From Bacteroidales bacterium (GTDB lineage: Bacteria > Bacteroidota > Bacteroidia > Bacteroidales > UBA932), in the NCBI GenBank assembly GCA_017429885.1, contig JAFROA010000285.1, forward strand, positions 1 to 5,727: DNA of 5,727 nucleotides, written 5' to 3'. This document shows, piece by piece, positions 1 to 5,614 of the stretch. The notes under the pieces are model-generated. The model searched no databases. It was not told the origin of the DNA and saw nothing but the letters and a program-made list of their open reading frames with translations. Positions within the stretch are counted from its first letter, which is position 1. Each line of letters starts with the position of its first letter. Made by a program: the position numbers and the translations under genes.

Positions 1-401
1 CCATGCTTGAGAGTCTTGTCTTGAAGAACGGAGAGCGCCAGGGCGACACCGATACCGTTGTCAGCGCCGAGCGTGGTACCCTTAGCGGCCACCCACTCCC
101 CTTTTATCTCAGTCTCAATCGGATCTGTGAGAAAGTCATGCTTTGTGTCAGCGGTCTTCTGGGGAACCATGTCCATATGGGCCTGCATGATAACTCCCTT
201 ACGGTTCTCGAAACCAGGAGTGGCAGGGGCGGAGAATATGATGTTGCCGGTGTCGTCACGTTTGACATCAACACCGTGCTTCTTTCCCCACTCAAGCAGG
301 TATTCCTGAACTTTCTCCTCGTGCTTTGAAGGACGAGGAATCCTTGTCAGGCCATAGAAGTTCTCCCATACGGCCTTTGGCTCTAAATCTCTAATTGTCA
401 T
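1..401 (-). CDS. pepD: Xaa-His dipeptidase (aminoacyl-histidine dipeptidase), N-terminal part, cut by window edge
   Basis: This is the first 133 codons of a minus-strand gene that runs off the left edge; the family is normally about 480-490 residues, so roughly a quarter is visible. It begins with ATG at 401 and reads MTIRDLEPKAVWENFYGLTR, a typical PepD N-terminus. The M20-family metal-site motifs are present: QAHMDMV at residues 73-79, where H75 is the expected zinc ligand and D77 the residue that orients the catalytic site, and TLGADNGIG at 110-118, where D114 is the expected bridging ligand. Family members are cytoplasmic zinc peptidases that cleave Xaa-His and other dipeptides. Only 13 bases separate it from the DUF4831 stop codon, so co-transcription is likely. 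The start has no Shine-Dalgarno sequence, only AT-rich DNA, as is usual in Bacteroidota. The family call is firm; substrate range is inferred. Confidence 0.93.
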   Translation of the reverse strand, partial: MTIRDLEPKAVWENFYGLTRIPRPSKHEEKVQEYLLEWGKKHGVDVKRDDTGNIIFSAPATPGFENRKGVIMQAHMDMVPQKTADTKHDFLTDPIETEIKGEWVAAKGTTLGADNGIGVALALSVLQDKTLKH

Positions 402-414
402 AATGTTATATTAA

Positions 415-1428
415 TTATTTGGTTGAAATCGGGAAATAGCTCTCGACGCCGAGCTGATAGACTGCAACCCTGTCCTGGAGGATCGGGTTGACACCATCAG
501 TGAGTTTAACGGCGCATATAGCCGGAATCCTGTAGACGGCGACGGCGCCCCTTGCCGCTGAAGCCTTACCTGAAGCCTGGGACACAGGCTGAGGGGTGAG
601 CTCCAGCAGATAAGGCTTGCCGGAGACGTTGTCAGCGGAGACTATTCCATCGGTGTCGGATAGTCTGAAAGCGACATAAGTCTGAGCCTTGCGGTCCTTC
701 TCAGGAACCACGTCGCACTTCATCTTCTGGGTCTGGAAGTCGCTGTAACCGATGAACATGGACATATACTCCTTCTCTAACGCGGCGATCTCGGCCAGGG
801 CCGCTCCCATCGCCTCTCCGCTATAGGTTGCGTCGGTGTCACCGGTCACGATCTGGACCCTCTTCTTCCGAAGGTCGAAGATCATTTCGGCCGCCTCTTT
901 GGCCCTCTGCTCCAACGGCTTCTGGACGACCATGCTTTGCTGCACGGCGACCCTGTTGCCGTCCACCCCGCGGATCAGCGTGGTGGCTTCGGAAGTCAGG
1001 TTCGAGCTCACTCCCCTGTCGGAGAAATCCGCGTCCGCTTGTGAGGCGAACCTCCACTCGGACCCGTTCCCGAAAGAGCCGTCATTGACGGCCACAAGAC
1101 CCTGGGCGGTCAACGAGAGGAACGACATCGCTCCCTTGTCAGGGGTGATGTAATAACGGTAGTTCTGGTCGGCCTCAATCTGGGGGGTCATCTTGACCGC
1201 GCTCAAGGAGCAGGTCTGCTGGTCTTCCTGACGGGCGTTGACACCCAGGTACTTCTGGGCGAACTTGGCGTAAGGCCCGGCGTGGAAACTCTCCCGGACG
1301 GCCTCGACCTCAAGGGTTATCGTGGTCTGCGGCAGGGCGTAGGAGACGGTCCCCATGGCGTCCTGTGCCTTGGCTCCGACCAGCGGGACCAGAGCCAGGG
1401 CAAGTGTCAGTTTTGTGTTCAGTCTCAT
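415..1428 (-). CDS. DUF4831 family exported protein
   Basis: A complete 337-residue protein of unknown function that matches the DUF4831 family known from Bacteroidales. Residues 1-21 form a Sec signal peptide: R2 and K6, then a hydrophobic stretch, then a likely signal peptidase I site after AKA (19-21). There is no lipobox cysteine, so it should be soluble in the periplasm or surface-associated rather than a lipoprotein. Family-like segments include SFHAGPYAKFAQKYLGV (47-63), LRKKRVQIVTGDTDATYSGE (186-205), LEKEYMSMFIGYS (217-229) and a closing VAVYQLGVES (321-330). I see no catalytic motif. The ATG at 1428 directly precedes the signal peptide and lies 21 bases beyond the acyltransferase stop. 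pepD follows after 13 bases. The neighbours suggest an envelope-related operon, but give no specific function. Confidence 0.87.
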   Translation of the reverse strand: MRLNTKLTLALALVPLVGAKAQDAMGTVSYALPQTTITLEVEAVRESFHAGPYAKFAQKYLGVNARQEDQQTCSLSAVKMTPQIEADQNYRYYITPDKGAMSFLSLTAQGLVAVNDGSFGNGSEWRFASQADADFSDRGVSSNLTSEATTLIRGVDGNRVAVQQSMVVQKPLEQRAKEAAEMIFDLRKKRVQIVTGDTDATYSGEAMGAALAEIAALEKEYMSMFIGYSDFQTQKMKCDVVPEKDRKAQTYVAFRLSDTDGIVSADNVSGKPYLLELTPQPVSQASGKASAARGAVAVYRIPAICAVKLTDGVNPILQDRVAVYQLGVESYFPISTK

Positions 1429-1449
1429 ATTCTCACAATTTTATAACTA

Positions 1450-2367
1450 TTATTTTTTCCATCTCTTGTGCGTCCAGAGGTAGCACCAAGGCACGGCCTC
1501 GATGTCTTTCTGAAGAAGGGCGTAATAGTCATCCATGATCTCCTTCACCGAAAGCTTCGAAGCGTCAGGGCAGATCCGCGTGAACCGCCATTCGTAATGC
1601 CCCTTCCCTGTCGGGAAGAGGCTGGCGTACAACACACTCCAGCCGAACTTCCTGGCCAGGGACGCTCCCCCGAACATCGTCCTGGTCTCCTGATGGAGGA
1701 ACTCGACCGGGATGTCCGCCACGGAGTTCCTGTAAGGGCACTGGTCCGAGAGCATGTTGACCACCAACTTCCGGTCTTTGTTCTCGAGGACATGGCGGAG
1801 GATGTTCTCCGTGGAGATATACCCTTTATAATCAATACGCTTCACAGGAGCGCAGCGGCTGTCACCCATAATCTTGTCCCACACGCGGCTCTTCAGGGGC
1901 TTGTAAACGAATATCAAATCGTCCGGGACAAGGCCATCAATTATCTTGCCGTCCGGGCGGTAATCGTAGTTAAGGCAGCCACCGAGGAGCTCCCAATTAC
2001 CGAAATGCGAGGTCAGGACCGCCACTCCGGGGCTTTCTGAATATGCCTTCTCGAAGACCTCGATGTTGGAATATTCCACGATCCTCCGGCGGCGGAGACG
2101 CTCGGGATTCCGGCATCCGCCGAACCAGACCGCCTCGGCGACGAGCCGTCCGAAATGCTTGTAGAACTCGTCCGCTATAGCACTGATCTCGTGGTACTTC
2201 TTGTCAGGGAAAGAGCGGGAGAGATTGGTCATCACGACATCCCGACGGTAGCGCATGACATCTTTCAGGAACCAGGACAGGAACCGCCCGAACGCGTAAT
2301 GGACCTTAAGCGGCAGAGCCGCGAGAATCCTCATGAGTCCAAGCATTATGATTGTTCCTATCAACAT
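1450..2367 (-). CDS. Lysophospholipid acyltransferase family protein (LpxL/HtrB-like)
   Basis: A 305-residue inner-membrane acyltransferase of the lipid A late-acyltransferase superfamily, expected to move an acyl chain from acyl-ACP to a lipid A precursor or related lipid. A hydrophobic N-terminal segment (about 2-34) should anchor it. The catalytic HX4E motif is HFGNWE at 121-126, with H121 and E126. Other family blocks are RYRRDVVMTNLSRSFP (39-54), LSDQCPY (206-212), the glycine-rich stretch FGGASLARKFG (232-242) and the closing PWCYLWTHKRWK (293-304). Length is normal for the family. I chose the ATG at 2367. A TTG five codons upstream at 2382 is in frame, but it falls where transcription from the TATATTTG box should begin. 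It is first in a minus-strand run with the DUF4831 gene and pepD. LpxL/LpxM-type function fits best; ornithine-lipid or another lipid acceptor cannot be excluded. Confidence 0.88.
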   Translation of the reverse strand: MLIGTIIMLGLMRILAALPLKVHYAFGRFLSWFLKDVMRYRRDVVMTNLSRSFPDKKYHEISAIADEFYKHFGRLVAEAVWFGGCRNPERLRRRRIVEYSNIEVFEKAYSESPGVAVLTSHFGNWELLGGCLNYDYRPDGKIIDGLVPDDLIFVYKPLKSRVWDKIMGDSRCAPVKRIDYKGYISTENILRHVLENKDRKLVVNMLSDQCPYRNSVADIPVEFLHQETRTMFGGASLARKFGWSVLYASLFPTGKGHYEWRFTRICPDASKLSVKEIMDDYYALLQKDIEAVPWCYLWTHKRWKK

Positions 2368-2388
2368 TCTACTTAAGTACAAAGTTTA

Positions 2389-2396
2389 CAAATATA
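2389..2396 (-). promoter_or_regulatory. Putative Bacteroidota -7 promoter element for the acyltransferase operon
   Basis: On the minus strand this reads TATATTTG, a perfect match to the Bacteroidota -7 consensus TAnnTTTG. A weak -33 partner, TATG (plus-strand positions 2416-2419, one mismatch to TTTG), sits 19 bases further upstream, a usual spacing. Transcription would start near 2382, leaving an untranslated leader of about 15 bases before the ATG at 2367. The match is direct; promoter activity is inferred. Confidence 0.55.
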
Positions 2397-2445
2397 ACAA
2401 AAGCCCTTAAATAATCATAATGTGAACAAATGCCATTATTTTTAT

Positions 2446-2453
2446 TATATTTG
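2446..2453 (+). promoter_or_regulatory. Putative Bacteroidota -7 promoter element for the DUF6922-AbiEii cassette
   Basis: The plus strand reads TATATTTG, a perfect TAnnTTTG match. A -33-like TGTG at 2421-2424 (one mismatch to TTTG) lies 21 bases upstream. A start of transcription 5-7 bases downstream of the box would fall around 2458-2460, after the first candidate ATG (2455) and right at the second (2461). The message could therefore be leaderless or nearly so. The match is seen directly; activity and start point are inferred. Confidence 0.5.
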
Positions 2454-2454
2454 T

Positions 2455-2763
2455 ATGAATATGACTGTTGAGGATCGCATATCAGGTTTTTCAGACCACA
2501 TCTTTTGGGACGTGGACAAAAGCGCAATCAGTTACGACAACCTACGGTTTTTAGTCCAAAGGGTTCTTGAATATGGGAAGCTCGAGGACTGGAAACTGTT
2601 GCTGGACATATATGGCCTGGACAAGATAGTGGATTCCGCAAGACGACTAAGGACTTTGGAACCCAAGGCGTTATCTTTTATCAGTTCTATCTCGGGCACA
2701 CCGTTAAACCAGTTCAGATGTTACACTTCGAGACAATCGACCCCAGAACACTGCGCCTTCTGA
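2455..2763 (+). CDS. DUF6922 family protein, probable antitoxin partner of AbiEii-type toxin
   Basis: A small protein of 102 residues from ATG 2455, or 100 from the next ATG at 2461. It resembles the DUF6922 family, which in Bacteroidota sits directly upstream of AbiEii-type toxins. Numbered from 2455, family-like segments are RISGFSDHIFWDVD (7-20), RVLEYGKLEDWKLL (35-48) and the LRTLEPKALSFIS stretch (64-76). The end, QFRCYTSRQSTPEHCAF (86-102), looks like a natural, untruncated C-terminus. I see no transmembrane segment, signal peptide or clear helix-turn-helix. The last 46 bases overlap the toxin start in another frame, so translation of the two is probably coupled. A GTG further upstream at 2422 is rejected because it lies inside the promoter. 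The antitoxin role is inferred from position and family; the protein itself has no assigned biochemical activity that I know of. Confidence 0.8.
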   Translation: MNMTVEDRISGFSDHIFWDVDKSAISYDNLRFLVQRVLEYGKLEDWKLLLDIYGLDKIVDSARRLRTLEPKALSFISSISGTPLNQFRCYTSRQSTPEHCAF

Positions 2764-3326
2764 AAGAACTGCAGAGCGAGTCCCTTTTCCTTGGAACCCG
2801 CCTGGTTGGAGGGACCGCGCTCGCCCTTCAACTCGGACACCGCGGTTCTATCGATCTGGACTTATTCGGTTCCCTGCAAGTCCAATCTGAAGAAATCAGA
2901 GTCAAACTGTCCGATGCGCATCGACTTACCGTCCTGAAAGAATCCGACAATATAAACATCTACCTCATCGACGATGTGAAGGTTGATTTTGTCAATTACA
3001 AATATGGCTGGATAGATGACGCCGTCCGTGATGAGGGGATCTCCTTGGCAGGCATCAAAGACATAGCCGCAATGAAGATCGCCGCAATAATCGGAAGGGG
3101 TTCAAAAAAAGATTTCATCGACCTGTACTTCTTATTGAGATTTTTCAGTCTGAGTGATATTCTGGATCTATACATGTTGAAATATCCTGACGGGTCAGTC
3201 TTCACCGCGATGAAAAGTCTCACTTTTTTTGAAGACGCTGAATCTGATCCAATGCCGGTGATGTTTGAGGGCATTGGCTGGGAAGCAATGAAAACAACGG
3301 TTTTGGAAGCTGTCAAAGCCTTGTAA
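2718..3326 (+). CDS. Nucleotidyltransferase of the AbiEii/AbiGii toxin family (DUF1814)
   Basis: A complete 202-residue toxin-type nucleotidyltransferase with a polymerase-beta-like fold. The active-site block is GGTALALQLGHRGSIDLDLF at 31-50: GGT (31-33) for nucleotide binding, H41-R42-S44, and the metal-binding pair D46 and D48. A third acidic strand is KVDFV (88-92, D90). The downstream family block runs from DIAAMKIAAIIGRG (115-128, with K120 and R127) into KKDFIDLYFLL (130-140, with D132 and D135). All expected key residues are present, so the enzyme looks intact. Relatives transfer nucleotides to a target; the MenT enzymes modify tRNA, and AbiEii causes growth arrest during phage infection. 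Start ATG 2718 gives the usual MLHFETIDPRTL opening and lies inside the DUF6922 gene. The actual substrate and the phage-defence role are inferred. Confidence 0.92.
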   Translation: MLHFETIDPRTLRLLKELQSESLFLGTRLVGGTALALQLGHRGSIDLDLFGSLQVQSEEIRVKLSDAHRLTVLKESDNINIYLIDDVKVDFVNYKYGWIDDAVRDEGISLAGIKDIAAMKIAAIIGRGSKKDFIDLYFLLRFFSLSDILDLYMLKYPDGSVFTAMKSLTFFEDAESDPMPVMFEGIGWEAMKTTVLEAVKAL

Positions 3327-3338
3327 CATGAGATAATC

Positions 3339-3350
3339 ATAATTAATTAT
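3339..3350. repeat. 12-bp perfect AT palindrome upstream of the peptide transporter
   Basis: ATAATTAATTAT is its own reverse complement and sits 10 bases before the transporter ATG, in the 34-base gap after the toxin gene. It could be an operator, or simply a product of the strong AT bias of this gap. No promoter with a good TAnnTTTG match is visible around it; the closest, ATTATTTG at 3346-3353, has the TA transposed. Confidence 0.3.
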
Positions 3351-3360
3351 TTGTTGTAAT

Positions 3361-4923
3361 ATGTTCAAAAACCATCCGAAAGGACTGCTAGCCGCCGCTC
3401 TCAGCAACATGGGAGAGCGCTTCGGCTACTACATCATGAATGCGGTTCTGACCCTTTTCCTATGCTCGAAATTCGGTCTCACCGACACGAGCGCTGGTCT
3501 CATCTACTCATTCTTCTATTGCGGCATCTATGTTTTGAGCCTTGTGGGAGGTATCATCGCCGACCGCAAGTCCGATTACAAGGGGACGATTCAGAAAGGA
3601 TTGATTATCATGGCCTTAGGCTATATCCTTCTCTCAATCCCCATCTTCGCCACACCGAATAACAAGATCTGGCTGCTTCCCTTCACATGTATCGCTCTTT
3701 TCCTGATCGCTTTCGGTAACGGTCTGTTCAAGGGCAACCTCCAGGCCATCGTGGGCCAGCTCTACGACGACTTCGAGGCCGAGGCGGCCAAGGAAGGCCC
3801 CGAGAAACTCAAATGGGCTCAAGGACAACGTGATTCAGGATTCCAGATTTTCTATGTATTCATCAATATTGGAGGCCTTATCGCCCCCTTCGTTGCCCCT
3901 ATCATCAGGCAGTGGTGGCTCGGGCTGCACAATGTATCGTACAACGCCCAGCTTCCCAGACTGTGCCACAACTTCATAGCGAATGGCAATGTCTCGAACA
4001 ACCTATTGGCTGAGGCCGCCAACGCCGGTGCGGTACTGGATCCTTCCAACACAGAGGCTATAGGCCAGTTCTGCTCCAATTATCTGGATTACTTCAACAC
4101 AGGAGTCCACTTCTCATTCATCGCCTCGGTCATCGCCATGCTGATCTCCCTGACGATATTCCTCTGCACCAAGAAGCTGTTCCCCACTCCGGGAAAGAAA
4201 ACCGCCGCGGTCTCCTCAGACTACACCGAGGAAGAGAAACTCGCCATGGCAAAAGAGATTAAGCAGAGGATGTACGCCCTTTTCGCCGTCCTCGGCGTCG
4301 TCATCTTCTTCTGGTTCTCTTTCCACCAGAACGGTCAGTCCCTGTCGTTCTTCGCCCGTGACTTCGTGAACACCAGCAAGATAGCCACTGAGATTTGGCA
4401 GGCTGTCAATCCGTTCTTCGTGATCGTGCTGACTCCTTTCATCATGTGGTTCTTCGGATGGCTCGGTAAGAAAGGCAAACAGATTTCCACTCCCAAGAAG
4501 ATCGCTTATGGAATGGGAATCGCCGCTTTAGCTTATATATTCCTGTCGCTGTTCTCCTTCAAGATGGGTTATCCTTCAGCCCAGGATTTCCTCGCGCAGG
4601 ACACCGCCGCCCAGGCCTCAATGAAAGCCGGTCCTTGGGTGCTGATAGTGCTGTACTTCTTCCTCACCGTCGCGGAGCTCTTCATCTCCCCTCTCGGACT
4701 CTCCTTCGTATCCAAGGTAGCCCCGAAGAGCATGCAGGGTCTTTGCCAGGGTCTCTGGCTAGGTGCCACAGCCGTGGGTAACCTCTTCCTTTTCCTTGGC
4801 CCGAAGATGTACAACGTCATGCCTCTGGGATGGTGTTGGGGAGTGTTCGCCTGCTTGTGCCTCCTCTCAATGGGAGTGATGTTCGGTATGGTGAAATGGC
4901 TTGAGAGAGTGACTAACTCTTAG
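3361..4923 (+). CDS. Peptide MFS transporter (POT/PTR family)
   Basis: A 520-residue inner-membrane transporter, probably importing di- and tripeptides with protons. Its many hydrophobic segments fit the 12-14 helices of the family. Family landmarks are NMGERFGYY in helix 1 (16-24), GGIIADRK (63-70), GNGLFKGN (119-126), the PTR2 signature-like FYVFINIGGLIAPFVAP (164-180), FWFSFHQNG in helix 7 (317-325), VNPFF (349-353), and AELFISPLGLSFVSKVAP in helix 10 (438-455), including E439. Two proton-coupling positions differ from the classical pattern: the first Glu of ExxERFxYY is N16, and the acidic residue before the helix-7 Gln is H322. As I recall, Bacteroidetes members share this pattern, so it need not be loss of function. 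The gene starts 34 bases after the toxin stop, with no Shine-Dalgarno sequence, no terminator and no convincing promoter between them. It converges on the TIGR02757 gene and overlaps it by 11 bases. Confidence 0.94.
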   Translation: MFKNHPKGLLAAALSNMGERFGYYIMNAVLTLFLCSKFGLTDTSAGLIYSFFYCGIYVLSLVGGIIADRKSDYKGTIQKGLIIMALGYILLSIPIFATPNNKIWLLPFTCIALFLIAFGNGLFKGNLQAIVGQLYDDFEAEAAKEGPEKLKWAQGQRDSGFQIFYVFINIGGLIAPFVAPIIRQWWLGLHNVSYNAQLPRLCHNFIANGNVSNNLLAEAANAGAVLDPSNTEAIGQFCSNYLDYFNTGVHFSFIASVIAMLISLTIFLCTKKLFPTPGKKTAAVSSDYTEEEKLAMAKEIKQRMYALFAVLGVVIFFWFSFHQNGQSLSFFARDFVNTSKIATEIWQAVNPFFVIVLTPFIMWFFGWLGKKGKQISTPKKIAYGMGIAALAYIFLSLFSFKMGYPSAQDFLAQDTAAQASMKAGPWVLIVLYFFLTVAELFISPLGLSFVSKVAPKSMQGLCQGLWLGATAVGNLFLFLGPKMYNVMPLGWCWGVFACLCLLSMGVMFGMVKWLERVTNS

Positions 4924-5614
4924 TGACTCCGTAGCCGAATAGCGCGAAATCGCCTTTACATGGATCACCGGGGAAGATGTCATCGAACACCCCGGTGATT
5001 TCTTTTACTGTCACGATATCCTTCTGCTTGCGGGAAGTCAGCCCCAAGGCCACCGCCTCGTCATAGACATGGACATCCAAAGGAATCAGCAACTCGGCTG
5101 GATCGGTGTCCTTCCAAAGGCCGAGATCGACTTTGCCGTCACGGCGGACCATCCAGCGGCGCATCATGTTGATCTTCTTGTTGGGAGCCTTGGGGTCGGG
5201 TTTCTGGCCGTAAATACGGACGCGGATTTCCTCTTGGGATAAAGGCTCAAGGCTCGGAAGCTCCTCATACACAGCCTTAAGGCGGGAGCATATCGCCGCC
5301 ACCTCGCTCCATTTCACAGTGCGATGGATACTGCACGGGTCGCATCTCCACTCTCCCCTCATAACGTAGTCATAAGGCTTCCAGTCCATCTCGTCAAAAA
5401 GCCTCCCACAATCCCGGACTATCATCGCCCTTCTGCCCCATGCGAAATGGGCGGCGAATATGGCCGCCACCTCAACGTCCTTAACAGAGCGCTGCCCTGA
5501 GCGCTCCATCTCGGCGAACCTTCTCGGGAAAGATATCGGATCCTCCTGGAAATACTTCGGGTCATTGTATGTCCCGGCCCATTGAATGAGCAGGTCTCTA
5601 GTCTTCTTATCCAT
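4913..5614 (-). CDS. TIGR02757 family protein (DUF2400)
   Basis: A complete 233-residue protein of the TIGR02757/DUF2400 family, common in Bacteroidota. The family has been related to the helix-hairpin-helix DNA glycosylase fold, but its reaction is unknown to me. Family blocks in order are YNDPKYFQEDPISFPRRF (16-33), VEVAAIFAAHFAWGRRAMI (47-65), PNKKINMMRRWMVRRD (144-159), VDLGLWKDTDPAELLIPLDV (162-181) and DPCKGDFALFGYGV (217-230). It is a little short for the family (about 250), apparently in the variable middle between about 85 and 130. There is no signal peptide or membrane segment, so it should be cytoplasmic. Its ATG at 5614 overlaps the end of an upstream gene by 8 bases, which suggests coupled translation. 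Its 3' end overlaps the convergent transporter by 11 bases and contains that gene's putative terminator. Confidence 0.9.
   Translation of the reverse strand: MDKKTRDLLIQWAGTYNDPKYFQEDPISFPRRFAEMERSGQRSVKDVEVAAIFAAHFAWGRRAMIVRDCGRLFDEMDWKPYDYVMRGEWRCDPCSIHRTVKWSEVAAICSRLKAVYEELPSLEPLSQEEIRVRIYGQKPDPKAPNKKINMMRRWMVRRDGKVDLGLWKDTDPAELLIPLDVHVYDEAVALGLTSRKQKDIVTVKEITGVFDDIFPGDPCKGDFALFGYGVTKS
4964..5006 (+). terminator. Intrinsic-terminator-like hairpin for the peptide transporter
   Basis: ATCACCGGGG (4964-4973) and CCCCGGTGAT (4990-4999) are perfect 10-bp reverse complements around a 16-base loop. A T-rich tail, TTTCTTTT (4999-5006), follows. It starts 41 bases beyond the transporter stop and is oriented to end plus-strand transcription; read on the minus strand, no T run follows. 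The stem lies wholly inside the TIGR02757 coding sequence (its ITGV and PGD codons). The loop is longer than in typical intrinsic terminators, which lowers confidence. Confidence 0.5.

Larger units (their letters stand above)
2387..2455. repeat. 11-bp perfect inverted repeat spanning the divergent promoter region
   Basis: The left arm TACAAATATAA (2387-2397) is the exact reverse complement of the right arm TTATATTTGTA (2445-2455), with 47 bases between. Each arm contains one of the two divergent -7 elements. The match ends on both sides: T2386/T2456 and C2398/A2444 do not pair. It may be an operator bound by a repressor, plausibly one from the adjacent toxin-antitoxin cassette, since AbiE antitoxins are known to repress their own promoters through inverted repeats. 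It may instead reflect nothing more than two similar promoters facing apart. Confidence 0.5.

Noticed and set aside
3..329. Plus-strand open frames at the left edge
   Set aside because: The opposite strand encodes PepD with intact M20 metal-site motifs; the plus-strand translations resemble no family.
828..1153. Overlapping open frames on both strands inside the DUF4831 gene
   Set aside because: They are rich in Arg, Ser and Pro with no domain. The minus-strand DUF4831 frame with its signal peptide explains the region.
1468..2040. Long plus-strand open frame of 190 codons opposite the acyltransferase gene
   Set aside because: It is antisense to a clear acyltransferase with all family motifs. 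Its translation has no recognisable domain and a composition typical of a shadow frame in GC-rich codons.
2365..2382. TTG at 2382 as the start of the acyltransferase
   Set aside because: The inferred transcription start is about the same position, and ATG at 2367 gives a normal family N-terminus.
2422..2454. GTG at 2422 as the start of the DUF6922 gene
   Set aside because: It would put the start inside the -33 region, upstream of the -7 element, and add a CHYFYYIC stretch that is not family-like. ATG 2455 or 2461 fits better.
2455..3360. Insertion sequence or integrative element carrying the toxin-antitoxin genes
   Set aside because: There is no transposase, integrase or terminal inverted repeat, and no tRNA gene nearby. 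Only a short direct repeat in AT-rich gaps was found.
3327..3360. Terminator between the toxin gene and the peptide transporter
   Set aside because: There is no GC-rich stem or T run, only an AT palindrome, so read-through into the transporter is possible.
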